Part shown: positions 1-9,250 of the stretch, in pieces
How positions within the stretch are numbered: position 1 is the stretch's first letter
Layout: each line of letters begins with the position of its first letter
DNA from: an uncultured Akkermansia sp.
GTDB lineage: Bacteria > Verrucomicrobiota > Verrucomicrobiia > Verrucomicrobiales > Akkermansiaceae
Assembly: GCA_944390825.1 (NCBI GenBank)
Contig: CALXRG010000006.1
Location: forward strand, 53,618-117,617
Length of the DNA stretch: 64,000 bases
Direction: 5' to 3'
Translations under genes and position numbers: made by a program
Notes under the pieces: generated by a model
What the model saw: only the letters and a program-made list of their open reading frames with translations
What the model was told of the DNA's origin: nothing
Database searches by the model: none

Positions 1-1
1 A

Positions 2-628
2 GAACAACTTCAGCGACTCACCAGCGCCCTCTCCGTCGACGATCATCAGCGCGACGCCAACCGCCGGATCCGGCAGCAGGCAGTCCCCATCCGGGAGGAA
101 CTGGAACACTGGCGGCGACTCTACGCCATTCTCGGCGGCACCAAAGACTCCTTCCTGCGCTACGCCCAAGTCATCACCTTCCAACAACTCATCCGGCATG
201 CCAATACCCAGCTTGCCGAGCTCAACGACCGCTACACCCTTGTGCTGGATCCCAGGAATCCGCTGCAACTCTCCATCATCGACAGCTACCAGGACGACGC
301 CCCCCGCTCCTGCTCCAACCTCTCCGGCGGCGAATCCTTCATTGTCAGTCTGGCCCTTGCCCTGGGGCTCTCCCACATGACCGGCGACACCCGCATCGAC
401 TCCCTGTTCCTCGACGAAGGCTTCGGCACGCTGGATCACGACACGCTCGACAACGTCATGCACTGCCTGCAAATCCTCCGGCAAAAGGGCCGGCTGATCG
501 GCATCATCACCCACGTCGAGCAACTCAAAGAATACATCCCGCACGGCATCGAAGTCCTGCCCTCCGGGCGCGAAGGCTACTCCACCCTGGCCTCCCATCC
601 TGCCATCACCATCAGTCCGTCTAGCTAA
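2..628 (+). CDS. sbcC: Exonuclease SbcC, C-terminal part (5' end outside window)
   Basis: The open frame enters from the left edge and ends in TAA. It is the C-terminal ATPase lobe of the SMC-like nuclease subunit SbcC, which with SbcD opens hairpins and trims double-strand ends. Visible marks are the family-typical stretch around 'FLRYAQVITFQQLIRHAN' early in the fragment, the ABC signature 'SGGESFIVSLALALGLS' and the Walker B/D-loop 'LFLDEGFGTLDHDTLD', followed by the H-loop 'GIITHVEQL'. The Walker A half and the coiled coils lie outside the window. The addB/addA pair follows 80 bp downstream on the same strand, so this is probably one DNA-repair operon. sbcD is not in view. Confidence 0.93.
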   Translation, partial: EQLQRLTSALSVDDHQRDANRRIRQQAVPIREELEHWRRLYAILGGTKDSFLRYAQVITFQQLIRHANTQLAELNDRYTLVLDPRNPLQLSIIDSYQDDAPRSCSNLSGGESFIVSLALALGLSHMTGDTRIDSLFLDEGFGTLDHDTLDNVMHCLQILRQKGRLIGIITHVEQLKEYIPHGIEVLPSGREGYSTLASHPAITISPSS

Positions 629-708
629 CGCCTTCACCGCCCAGCAACCCTCACCTCCCGCCAACCCTTACCACCTCTCACAGCCCCCTTCATCCTCTTG
701 TCGTCTCC

Positions 709-3660
709 ATGTCCGCCACCACCCCACATCTCGTTTTTCTCGGCTGGGAACGCCCGGTTCTTGAACTCGTCACCAAGCGGCTGCTCCGCCTCAACACAGA
801 GAACCCCGAGCTCTTCCGCCGGGCCATCGTCGTCGTCCCCACCCGGGAAAGCAGCCGCAGCCTGCGGGAAAACATCGCAGAAGCCGCGCCCCAGCGGGCG
901 ATTCTGATGCCGCGCATCATCGTTCCCCCTCAGATTCTGCCCCTCGACCCGAGCATCCTCGCCACAGATATCGAGCAATATGCCGCCTGGTTCAGCGAGC
1001 TGGATCCCGAGCACGTCAATGAACGCTATCCCTCCCTCTTCCCCGTACCGCCTGCCGCCGAACTGCGCCAGGACTGGCGGCTTTCCGTCGCCAGCCAGAT
1101 GCAGCAACTGCGCTTCCGCCTCGATAACTTCCTGCTCTCCCCCCATAGCGTCCTCAATCAGCTCGAAGGAAATCTGGCGTCCCGACTCGGCAGCATGTCC
1201 GAGGAAGAAAGCAGCCGCTGGGCAGACCTGGTGCGCCTCTGTTCCCGCGTCGATAGCCGCCTTGCCTCCCATGGCAAAATCAGCCGCCTCGACGCCATCG
1301 GGAAAGCCCTTGATCACCTGCGCTGGCCCGGGCAGAGCCGCCTCATGATTCTGGCCTGTCTGCCGCAGCTGCCACCCTTCCTGCAACAAGCCGTCTCCCG
1401 CTTGCATGGCCGGGACGGCGGCACGGTAGAATCCTGGGTGCACGCCCCCGAATCCCTCCGCCACCGCTTCAACGCCTTCGGCCAGCCGGACGAAAGCTGG
1501 ACGCAGGAAATGATTCCGCTGGAAGACACCCAGCTCCACATCGAAGCCCACGCCGTCGATCTGGCAGAAAAAGCCGTCGAGCTCGTCGCCCGGCGTATCC
1601 ACCCGGGCAGCACGGTAACTCTCGGGGCCTGTGACCCGCGTTTTACCCCAGCCCTGGAGCAAGCCTTTGAGAGCCGGGGCTGGCACCTCTACAACCCCGG
1701 CGGGCGCAGTCTGAGCACCACAGAACTCGCCGCGCTGCCGGAACAGCTTCTCAATGCCGCCCTGCCCCCCGAACGGGCGCAGGCCCTGGACACCCTGCTG
1801 CGCAATCCGGTCATGCTCCGCCTGCACGGCATCAGCACCCCCGAACTCTGCTGCCGACAACTCGACCACATCGCCCAGGTTTACTTTCCGGAATCAGCAG
1901 ACAGCCTTGACATGTACTGTGAGCGACTCCAGCAGGAAAACAGCGCCTACAGCACCACCCTCCAATACCTCCGGGACGTCCGCTCTCTGGTACATCAACT
2001 GGCCGTCAGCACGACTCGTCCGGCAGCCCTGTCCAGCCTTGCGGACAGGCTGAACGCCTGTTACCCGGATACCGATCCGTACAGCCACTGCACCCATACC
2101 CTCGCCGATCTGCTGCGGGACATGGCCCGCTTCCTGGCGGGCAATCCTGACCGGCTCGACTTTTCCGCCGCTCTGCTTCTCATCAGCAAACTCCTGAGCG
2201 ACACCCATCTCCAGGAGCAGGAACACCACCTCTGCGCCATGGATATCCCCGGCTGGCTTGAACTGCCGTATGCCGCAGGCCGGCATCTGATCCTCACCGG
2301 CATGCACCATGGTTGCGTACCGGAAACCGGCAATGTCAATCCCCTCATGCCGGATTCCCTCTGCCAGGCACTTGGGCTGGAGCACGAAGCCTCAGCCCTC
2401 GCCCGGGACAGTTATCTGCTGCGATCCCTGCTCGCATCACGCCCGGGCACACCCATCATCGTCGCCAGACAAACCCCCGATCTCGATCCCGTCATTCCCT
2501 CCAAACTGCTGCTTCGCTGCGAAGCATACCCCTCCCGGCAACTCGCCAACCGCGTCCAGCGCCTCTTCATCACCACCGAAGCACCCGAGCAAAGCCCCGC
2601 CTACGACCGGGGCGACTGGTACGTACGCCAACCCGGCCACATACCACCGCCCGGCAGCGGGCAGCCCTATTCCCCGGCCCCCGCCCCCCTGCCGCCGGAA
2701 CCCCTGGCACTCATCGCATCCCCCTCCGACAACCCCTGGGCCGATCCCCGCAAACCCCTTTCCCCCTCGGTACTGAGCAGCTTCCTGACCTGCCCCCTCC
2801 GATTCTGGCTCAAATATGCCCTCCGGCTCGATCCCGGAGAATCCTACATCGAGCACAAAGAAGAAGCAGACATCCGGGAAACGGGCACCCTGCTTCATGC
2901 CGTCATCTGTGAACTCACCGGCCACTTCACCACATGGCGCGAGGGGCTGACCGCCGCCGCCATCGCCGCAGAGGCACGCTCCCTCCTCGACACCGCCATC
3001 CGGCAACAGTACGGAGCAACACCTACAGTCGCCACACGCACACTCCAGCAGTTGATGGCCGACAAGCTTTGTGAGTTTGCCGACCGCCACTGGGAAGACC
3101 TTAGCCAGGGATGGTCTGTGCTGGCGCGGGAACACCATGCCGTTTGGGAACCCGAACCAGGTCTGAGCTTCAGCATGTTCATCGACCGCATCGATCGCCA
3201 CACCGACGGCCGCTTCCGTGTCATCGACTACAAATCCGGCACCAAAGCACCGTGGGATCGCCATCTTGAAACCATCAGCGATCCCGAGTCCTACCGCCGC
3301 CTCATGGGGGACATACCCCTCTGGGAAAATCAGCGGTGGCGCGACGTGCAACTGCCCCTGTATGCAGCCTACGTCCGGGAGCAGTGGGCAAACGGCCATC
3401 CCGTGGAAATAGCCTACTATCACATTCCCCTGGCAAAGAAACCCGTCGGCCGCACCCCCTGGGACATCAGTCCCGCCATGCAGGACTCGGCACTCCAGGC
3501 CGTGCGCGCAGCATCCCGGCTCATCCGTGCGGGGCGCTGCCTCATCCCGGCTGAAGCCTTCGGCGGCTCCGCCTACAGCGATTTCGGCGGGCTGTCACCG
3601 GAAGCCGACCTGCGGCACATGCTCCACCTTCCCCAGCTGGCGGCATCATCCGGCGACTGA
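709..3660 (+). CDS. addB: AddB-like PD-(D/E)XK nuclease family protein
   Basis: A 983-residue protein resembling the AddB/RexB-type partner of a helicase-nuclease that processes double-strand ends for recombination. The C-terminal quarter carries a PD-(D/E)XK nuclease: 'GTLLHAVI' near residue 725, 'FIDRID' near 823, 'VIDYKSGTK' near 840 and 'QLPLYAAYV' near 880. The N-terminal part starts with a beta-strand 'LVFLGW' and 'VVVPTRESSRSLRE', as in inactivated helicase-like AddB cores, but no clear Walker A is visible. The four-cysteine iron-sulfur cluster of classical AddB is not evident; only one Cys sits in 'FLTCPLRFWLKYAL'. It lies 59 bp before the AddA-like gene, which supports a two-subunit complex. 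The symbol is by family resemblance. Confidence 0.85.
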   Translation: MSATTPHLVFLGWERPVLELVTKRLLRLNTENPELFRRAIVVVPTRESSRSLRENIAEAAPQRAILMPRIIVPPQILPLDPSILATDIEQYAAWFSELDPEHVNERYPSLFPVPPAAELRQDWRLSVASQMQQLRFRLDNFLLSPHSVLNQLEGNLASRLGSMSEEESSRWADLVRLCSRVDSRLASHGKISRLDAIGKALDHLRWPGQSRLMILACLPQLPPFLQQAVSRLHGRDGGTVESWVHAPESLRHRFNAFGQPDESWTQEMIPLEDTQLHIEAHAVDLAEKAVELVARRIHPGSTVTLGACDPRFTPALEQAFESRGWHLYNPGGRSLSTTELAALPEQLLNAALPPERAQALDTLLRNPVMLRLHGISTPELCCRQLDHIAQVYFPESADSLDMYCERLQQENSAYSTTLQYLRDVRSLVHQLAVSTTRPAALSSLADRLNACYPDTDPYSHCTHTLADLLRDMARFLAGNPDRLDFSAALLLISKLLSDTHLQEQEHHLCAMDIPGWLELPYAAGRHLILTGMHHGCVPETGNVNPLMPDSLCQALGLEHEASALARDSYLLRSLLASRPGTPIIVARQTPDLDPVIPSKLLLRCEAYPSRQLANRVQRLFITTEAPEQSPAYDRGDWYVRQPGHIPPPGSGQPYSPAPAPLPPEPLALIASPSDNPWADPRKPLSPSVLSSFLTCPLRFWLKYALRLDPGESYIEHKEEADIRETGTLLHAVICELTGHFTTWREGLTAAAIAAEARSLLDTAIRQQYGATPTVATRTLQQLMADKLCEFADRHWEDLSQGWSVLAREHHAVWEPEPGLSFSMFIDRIDRHTDGRFRVIDYKSGTKAPWDRHLETISDPESYRRLMGDIPLWENQRWRDVQLPLYAAYVREQWANGHPVEIAYYHIPLAKKPVGRTPWDISPAMQDSALQAVRAASRLIRAGRCLIPAEAFGGSAYSDFGGLSPEADLRHMLHLPQLAASSGD

Positions 3661-3719
3661 GCCTGCTGCATCCGGCATTCTCCCCACCCCTTCCCCCGAT
3701 CCCCCGCACACCGACTTCC

Positions 3720-6700
3720 ATGAGCCCCGACTCCTTCCCATCCGCTACAGGAAATCCCAACCGGCCGGCCCCCACAACCCGCCGCACAGCCTACCATTCC
3801 CCAACCGAGCAAATCACAAGCTGCATCATCGCCGCCTCAGCAGGCACAGGCAAAACCTACCAACTCTCGCTGCGCTTCATCGCACTGCTCGCCTTGGGAG
3901 TACCGCCGGAGCACATGATTGCTCTGACCTTCACACGCAAAGCAGCCGGAGAGTTCTGCGACCGCATCCTGCGCGACCTGGCAGACGGAGCATCCTCCCC
4001 CGAACAAGCACGGAAACTGGCTGCCCGCATCCGCCTCGCCTGGCACGGAGACTCTGCCACAGTGCCGCTCTGCCCCGGGGCGGATGAAACCCTCCATCCC
4101 CTCGACCGCGAGCACTTTCACCGCATGCTCTGCGACCTCACCGACGCACTCGGACGCGTCCGGCTCACCACACTCGACAGCTTCTTTTTCGGACTCCTGA
4201 CCGTCAGCCTGTACGATCTCGGCATCGGCTCCATCGCCCTGCTGGATGACGCGGGCAAACAGCAGGCCCAAAGGCTCGCACTGGAATCTCTCTTCAACAG
4301 CATCAGCGACGACCCGCGCCAACTCCAAGCCTTTCAGGATCACTTCAGCGCCTTTACCAGCAGCCACCGGGGCAATATCCGCGAAGCCTTCGACGACATC
4401 ATCCGCAGCCATGCCGAACTCTTCATGAGCGCACCGGATGAAACCCTCTGGCACAACCCGCAAGCCTTTCACCTGCCGGATCTGCTCAGCACCCCCCAAC
4501 CCCCGCGCGATTTCTATACAAACGCCGCCCAGGAAATGCAAACCCTCGCCGACAGCTGCGGCGCCTCCAAATCACTGCGCCAGGGACTGCTTGCGTTTCC
4601 CGGTAAAATGGCCGCGCACGATTTCCGCTCCATCGCCACCGTCCTGAAAAACATCGCAACGCCACCGGCCGACGCCTCACCCAGCCTCGGGCGCATGCTG
4701 GAGCTGGCCAGCACCCTCTACGAAACAGCCCGCCGCGACATACTCCGCGAAAGCCAGCAACGCACCCTCGCCATCTTCCGGCTCATGCGGCAGTACCAGC
4801 AGCACTATCAGGCCCAAATCCGCAACACCGGCCAGCTGGACTTCGCTGACATCACGCGTTGCGTACCACGCCTGCTGGAAACACAGGGAGCACCCACCCG
4901 CCTGGCGTACCGGCTTGACAGCACTCTGGAGCACTGGATGCTGGACGAATTCCAGGACACATCCCAGCAGCAATGGGAAGCCCTCCTGCCCCTGCTCAGC
5001 GAAATCCTCACAGAAGCGGGCCAGGCACCGGATCACGCAGCCACCCGCAGTCTCTTCATCGTCGGAGATACCAAGCAAAGCATCTACGGATGGCGCGGAG
5101 CATCGGCCTCCATTTTCGAGCACCTGCAACAAACCCCCGGTCTGCAGCGCATGACCATGTCAACCAGCTGGCGATCTGCCCGGGAAGTACTCGACTTCGT
5201 CAACCACGTCTTCCGATACCATGGCACCGGGCAGGAACACAAACCGGCTCATACCGACCTGAGCGGTTACGTTCAGATCCGCAGCTACGATCCCACAGGA
5301 GAAACCGGCGACGACCTTTTTCAAAGCATTGCCGCCATACTCCACTCCCTTCCCGTCGCCGAAAAACGCATGAGCATCGGCATCCTGACACGCTCCAACG
5401 ACCAAGCCGTAGCCATCGTCCGGTGGCTACGGCAAAACACCGGCTACCACGTCGGCTCACTGAGCGACATCACCATCGGGACCGACTCCCCGCTCGGAGA
5501 AACACTCCTGAGCTTCTTCCGCTGGCTGGCGCACCCCAGCGACGCCTACAATCGTGCCGTCTGGTACACCTCACCGCTGCAACCCGTGATCGAAGCCGGC
5601 GGCGCCTCCTGGCAAAGCTGGCGGCAGCATCTGGAAACCTGCGGCTATGCGGCCGTTCTCCGGAGCCTTCAAGCCGGTCTGGTACAGGCGGGGGTACAAC
5701 TCTCAGCCTTCCATCAATCGCGGATGGAGCATTGGCTGCTCTCAGCAGCAGCCTTTGACCGTTCGGGCGGGAGCCTGCCCCGTTGGATAGAAACCATGCA
5801 AGCACTCACCCAACGCGAAAACCCACCCAGGCACGTGATCCAAGTGCTCACCATCCACAAAAGCAAAGGCCTGGAGTATGACGCCGTCATCCTCCCGTTT
5901 CCCCACACCAAAGAACCCCAGAACACAAGCAAACTCAGCGTTCTGATAACCCGGAACGAGCAAAACAGCATCACAGGAATACTGGCACCGCCGCCCACCC
6001 AGGGCCAGCGGGACCTGTGGCCGCAGCTCGAACCCGCCGTCGAACACTGGAAAGAGCAACAGATCAGAGAAAACCGGAACCTGCTCTACGTCGCCCTCAC
6101 GCGAGCCGCCCGAGCCAACTACATCCTGCTGAGCAATAAAGCCAAAGCCGGCAAAGAATACCACGCCAGCATCATTTTGGACACCCTCAATCGCATCGCC
6201 AACCCCGCCACCCCCTCCGCAGCCCCCTCCGCAGGCCCCTCCCCCACCGATACCCCTGCCGACACCCCCGCAGCCGCGACGCACCGCCCCCTTCCCATCA
6301 GCGAAGAAACAACCGGCGAACTCTTCCACATGGGGGACAGACAGTGGCACCAATCCCTGCCCGCCGCAGACGCACCCCCTCCGCCATCCGGCCGGGACCC
6401 CCTCCCCCCACCCACACCACGCAAAACCCGCGTAAGCCCCTCAGCAAGCACAGACCATCCTCAACCACCAACCGGGGAAGCAAACACCATCCCCGAACTC
6501 GCCGCGACCCGGGCAAAAGCCATGCAACTCGGCACCGAAGTCCACGCCCTCATGGAACAGATTCTGTGGTGGAACCCCGACACGGCGCCGACCTGGTACG
6601 AACGGCCTGCCACAGAAGCCGAGCGCATCGCCTCCGCCGCCCTGCACCACCCGGCCATCCAACCCCTCTTCACCCCGGTCCCGGGCGCAGAAGCCTACAA

Positions 6701-7001
6701 CGAACAAAGACTCGAAGCCGTGACCGGCACCACCTGGACCTCAGCCGTCCTCGACCGGCTCATCCTCTACCCTGAGCAACAGCGGGCACACATCATCGAC
6801 TACAAAACCAACCGTGATGCCACCGGCCTCAAAGAACTCTACCGACCGCAAATGCAAACCTACCGGAAGCTCGTCGCGCAAGCCACCGGCTACCCGCGGG
6901 ACCACATCAGCGTCACCCTCATCCACCTCAGCGACCAACCCACCCTCCTCCACTACACAGAAAGCGACTGGAAAGCCCCGGCAGAACAAAATCAGAACTA
7001 A
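3720..7001 (+). CDS. addA: AddA-like UvrD/REP helicase-nuclease
   Basis: A 1093-residue superfamily 1 helicase with a C-terminal RecB-type nuclease, the motor subunit expected beside AddB. Motifs in order: Walker A 'ASAGTGKT' near residue 38, 'ALTFTRKAAGE', DExQ box 'LDEFQDTSQQQWE' near 408, 'VGDTKQSIYGWRG' near 448, 'TIHKSKGLEYD' near 711, 'LLYVALTRAARA' near 789. The nuclease follows with 'LGTEVHALMEQ' near 937, 'VLDRLILYP' and 'IIDYKTNR' near 1026, then 'YRPQMQTY'. A Pro/Ala/Ser-rich linker of about 100 residues separates helicase and nuclease. Walker A, DEFQDT and DYK motifs are all intact, so both activities should be present. A chi-like recognition site cannot be judged from the sequence. 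Confidence 0.92.
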   Translation: MSPDSFPSATGNPNRPAPTTRRTAYHSPTEQITSCIIAASAGTGKTYQLSLRFIALLALGVPPEHMIALTFTRKAAGEFCDRILRDLADGASSPEQARKLAARIRLAWHGDSATVPLCPGADETLHPLDREHFHRMLCDLTDALGRVRLTTLDSFFFGLLTVSLYDLGIGSIALLDDAGKQQAQRLALESLFNSISDDPRQLQAFQDHFSAFTSSHRGNIREAFDDIIRSHAELFMSAPDETLWHNPQAFHLPDLLSTPQPPRDFYTNAAQEMQTLADSCGASKSLRQGLLAFPGKMAAHDFRSIATVLKNIATPPADASPSLGRMLELASTLYETARRDILRESQQRTLAIFRLMRQYQQHYQAQIRNTGQLDFADITRCVPRLLETQGAPTRLAYRLDSTLEHWMLDEFQDTSQQQWEALLPLLSEILTEAGQAPDHAATRSLFIVGDTKQSIYGWRGASASIFEHLQQTPGLQRMTMSTSWRSAREVLDFVNHVFRYHGTGQEHKPAHTDLSGYVQIRSYDPTGETGDDLFQSIAAILHSLPVAEKRMSIGILTRSNDQAVAIVRWLRQNTGYHVGSLSDITIGTDSPLGETLLSFFRWLAHPSDAYNRAVWYTSPLQPVIEAGGASWQSWRQHLETCGYAAVLRSLQAGLVQAGVQLSAFHQSRMEHWLLSAAAFDRSGGSLPRWIETMQALTQRENPPRHVIQVLTIHKSKGLEYDAVILPFPHTKEPQNTSKLSVLITRNEQNSITGILAPPPTQGQRDLWPQLEPAVEHWKEQQIRENRNLLYVALTRAARANYILLSNKAKAGKEYHASIILDTLNRIANPATPSAAPSAGPSPTDTPADTPAAATHRPLPISEETTGELFHMGDRQWHQSLPAADAPPPPSGRDPLPPPTPRKTRVSPSASTDHPQPPTGEANTIPELAATRAKAMQLGTEVHALMEQILWWNPDTAPTWYERPATEAERIASAALHHPAIQPLFTPVPGAEAYNEQRLEAVTGTTWTSAVLDRLILYPEQQRAHIIDYKTNRDATGLKELYRPQMQTYRKLVAQATGYPRDHISVTLIHLSDQPTLLHYTESDWKAPAEQNQN

Positions 7002-7048
7002 AACACACAAAAAACACTCATTTGTCGCACCCGCATTCCATTTCATGC

Positions 7049-7077
7049 TTGCCGATGCACAACAACTGTGCTATATG
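7049..7077 (+). promoter_or_regulatory. Promoter of the pseudopilin gene
   Basis: TTGCCG at 7049-7054 and TATATG at 7072-7077, spacer 17. Predicted start near 7084, about 20 nt before the ATG at 7104. This supports the 7104 start over the GTG/ATG-type starts further upstream. Confidence 0.6.
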
Positions 7078-7103
7078 TGAAGCGTACGACGTACCTATTT
7101 AAC

Positions 7104-7862
7104 ATGAAAACAAACCTACTTCAAAAAACACGCCAGGGCTTCACCCTCATCGAGCTCATGGTCGTCATCGTGATTCTCGCCTCTCTGGGCGCCATCAGCT
7201 ACAGCGTCATCCTCTCACAGAAAGACGCTGGTGAAATCGAAAAGACCCGCCAAAACCTGGGCAGCATCGGTAACGCGATGGAAAACTTCAAGACCGAGTA
7301 CAAGAGCTACCCGAGCGACCGCACCGCGGAAACCATCCAGGAAAAAGCGGGCGACATCGACTATGGTGCACTTACCGGCGAGTTCTCCAACTGCTACCTG
7401 CGTCAGCTGCTCCACTCATCCTCCGGTGTAGAAGAAAAAACCTTCTACGCCTATGCCAACGCCGGTGGCGTCATGAGCAGCGAAGGCGACAACCGCATCG
7501 CCAAAGGCCGTGGTCTGGAAAAAGGCGAAACAGGCTTTGCCTACGTCATGCTCAAGGAAGACCGCCAGGATCCGTCCATGAAAGGAGCCGTCTCTGCCAA
7601 GAACCCGCTCGTCCTTGCTCCCGTCTATCCCTCCACCCAGCCCTATGACGGTGACAAAGTAGCCTTCGACATCACCTCCTACAAGGGCAAAGTATTCGTC
7701 TACCGCGCCGGCACCGGCAGTGTCGACACCGTCAGCGACCTCAAAGAAGACGAAACCGATGAAGATCGCGCCACCCTCAGCGAGGAAAGCAACTTCTATC
7801 CGGAAGACAAGCGCGGCCGCACCTTCCCCGAACGCTTCGTCATCCTGCCTCCCGAACTCTGA
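7104..7862 (+). CDS. Type II secretion/type IV pilin-like pseudopilin (GspG-like)
   Basis: A 252-residue protein with a class III prepilin leader: a short basic N-terminus, then 'RQG' followed by 'FTLIELMVVIVILASLG'. Prepilin peptidase would cut after the Gly, and the conserved Glu5 of the mature protein is present. The hydrophobic stretch forms the N-terminal membrane/assembly helix; the rest is a soluble, acidic globular domain resembling major pseudopilins but longer. No other secretion or pilus gene is nearby, so it is an isolated member. The start at 7104 is chosen because it gives a normal short leader and fits the promoter at 7049-7077; the longest frame starts at 7068, before the likely transcription start. 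A rho-independent terminator follows. Confidence 0.88.
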   Translation: MKTNLLQKTRQGFTLIELMVVIVILASLGAISYSVILSQKDAGEIEKTRQNLGSIGNAMENFKTEYKSYPSDRTAETIQEKAGDIDYGALTGEFSNCYLRQLLHSSSGVEEKTFYAYANAGGVMSSEGDNRIAKGRGLEKGETGFAYVMLKEDRQDPSMKGAVSAKNPLVLAPVYPSTQPYDGDKVAFDITSYKGKVFVYRAGTGSVDTVSDLKEDETDEDRATLSEESNFYPEDKRGRTFPERFVILPPEL

Positions 7863-7917
7863 TTCTGTAGTCATCGCCATTTCCGGGTTGCGTTCACCTT
7901 TTCCCGGAAAAATCACA

Positions 7918-7953
7918 ACGGGGTGCTCCAGCCGGTGCACCCCGTCACTTTTT
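7918..7953 (+). terminator. Rho-independent terminator after the pseudopilin
   Basis: A perfect 9-bp stem (ACGGGGTGC with GCACCCCGT) around a 10-nt loop, followed by CACTTTTT. It begins 56 nt after the stop codon. Confidence 0.8.
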
Positions 7954-8224
7954 CCCCAAGCGCACAAAACCACGCACAACTCACAGGAAGCACGCAAGAT
8001 CTCCCTCCCGAACGCAGGGCACCCCCGTCGCATAAACAGATGCGGTCATAAACCAATCCTGCCTTGCCCTCCTCTGCACACACCAGCAACAACACCGTCT
8101 CCAGGAGGCCAAGCACAGCATCTGCACCCCAACCACCGCTGACACACGAGGCGACAGCATCAATGGCTTCAGCTTCAGCGCAAATCACAGCTTCAGCAAG
8201 CACAACACCATTGCCCTCAACCTC
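7954..8224. other. Intergenic stretch, no gene seen
   Basis: Between the pseudopilin terminator and the acyltransferase frame. I see no convincing reading frame, RNA or clear promoter here; the base composition is C/A-rich and unremarkable. Confidence 0.5.
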
Positions 8225-9236
8225 ATGATTAGCTCAAAAGATCCCACTTCTTCATCCCCCCACAACAGCAACAAACGAGCAGAAATCCCCTCTCTCTACG
8301 CCCTCAAAGCGCTCTGTGCCCTATTCGTCGTCATTATCCACACCAACATGATCGGGAAAGAAGCTCTCTCCCCTCTCGTACGAATTGCCGTACCAGTCTT
8401 CTATATCATCACAGGCTATTTCCTGTATACTGGCAACGCTGAAAACGAATGTGCCAAAGCCTGGAAATGGACGAAAAAAGCTTTCTTCCTAGCATTAGGC
8501 CTCAACATAATCTATTTTTTCTTCAGTTCCTTTACCTCGGGCGAGTGGCAAACGAGAACGTACAGAGGCCTGATACGGGCTGTTATCACCGGCACCGATT
8601 TTGCCCGAACACCTATGGTACTTAACCGCTCTCTGGGAAGCCCTCATAGCCTTCATCATCCTGCGCAAGTACTTCGCCCAACTCCTCCCCTACTGCATCC
8701 CGCTCATTGCGCTCAATCTAATTCTGGGGCGCTACTACTTCATCATTGACCCCTCCCCATATCCACTCAAGACTGCCATTCGTCTCAACTTTCTGACCGT
8801 TGCCCTGCCATGCCTGATTACTGGGTACTGCATACGCCGGTGGGAAAAACGAATTCTGCAAATACGTCATCCGGCAGTCTACATGTTACTCTTTCTTCTG
8901 CTCCTCTACGCCGAAACGAGTATACTGAATTATCTCGAAATCAACAATAACGTATCCTACTGCATCTTCACCCTGCCGCTGGCAGTAACCTTCTTCATCT
9001 GCTTCCTGCGCAGCTCCATTAACATTCCCCAGAGCATCGTCACACTCGGCAAATACCACTCCGCCAACATCTACTACTATCACGCGATCATCATCGGTCT
9101 ACTCACCTACATACCCATCGCCTCAACATATTACAGCACCGTAGGCTCCCTGATTGTCTTTGTCCTCACCGCACTCCTATCATACATCATTCTGCTCATA
9201 GGACGAATCGTAGGACGAAGTAAGCACAGCACCTAA
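8225..9236 (+). pseudogene. Acyltransferase 3 family membrane protein, frameshifted
   Basis: Two overlapping frames together form one integral-membrane acyltransferase of the acyltransferase 3 family (O-acylation of surface glycans). The first frame (from 8225) has the conserved opening helix 'LKALCALFVVIIHTNMIG' with the catalytic-type His, then 'VPVFYIITGYFLYTG'. It derails near 8603 and stops at 8749. The second frame resumes with 'HLWYLTALWEALIAFIIL' and runs through further hydrophobic helices to 9236. Removing one C from the run at 8604-8606 restores a continuous 'TDFAEHLWYLTALWEAL', so the break is a single-base insertion or a sequencing error. The region is visibly more AT-rich than its surroundings, suggesting acquisition. 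It converges on the GT25 gene with 14 bp between them. Confidence 0.82.
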
Positions 9237-9250
9237 TCGCGCATGCCGGC

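Noticed and set aside
634..1869. 411-codon minus-strand frame
   Set aside because: Shadow of the addB gene with Gly/Ala-rich nonsense composition.
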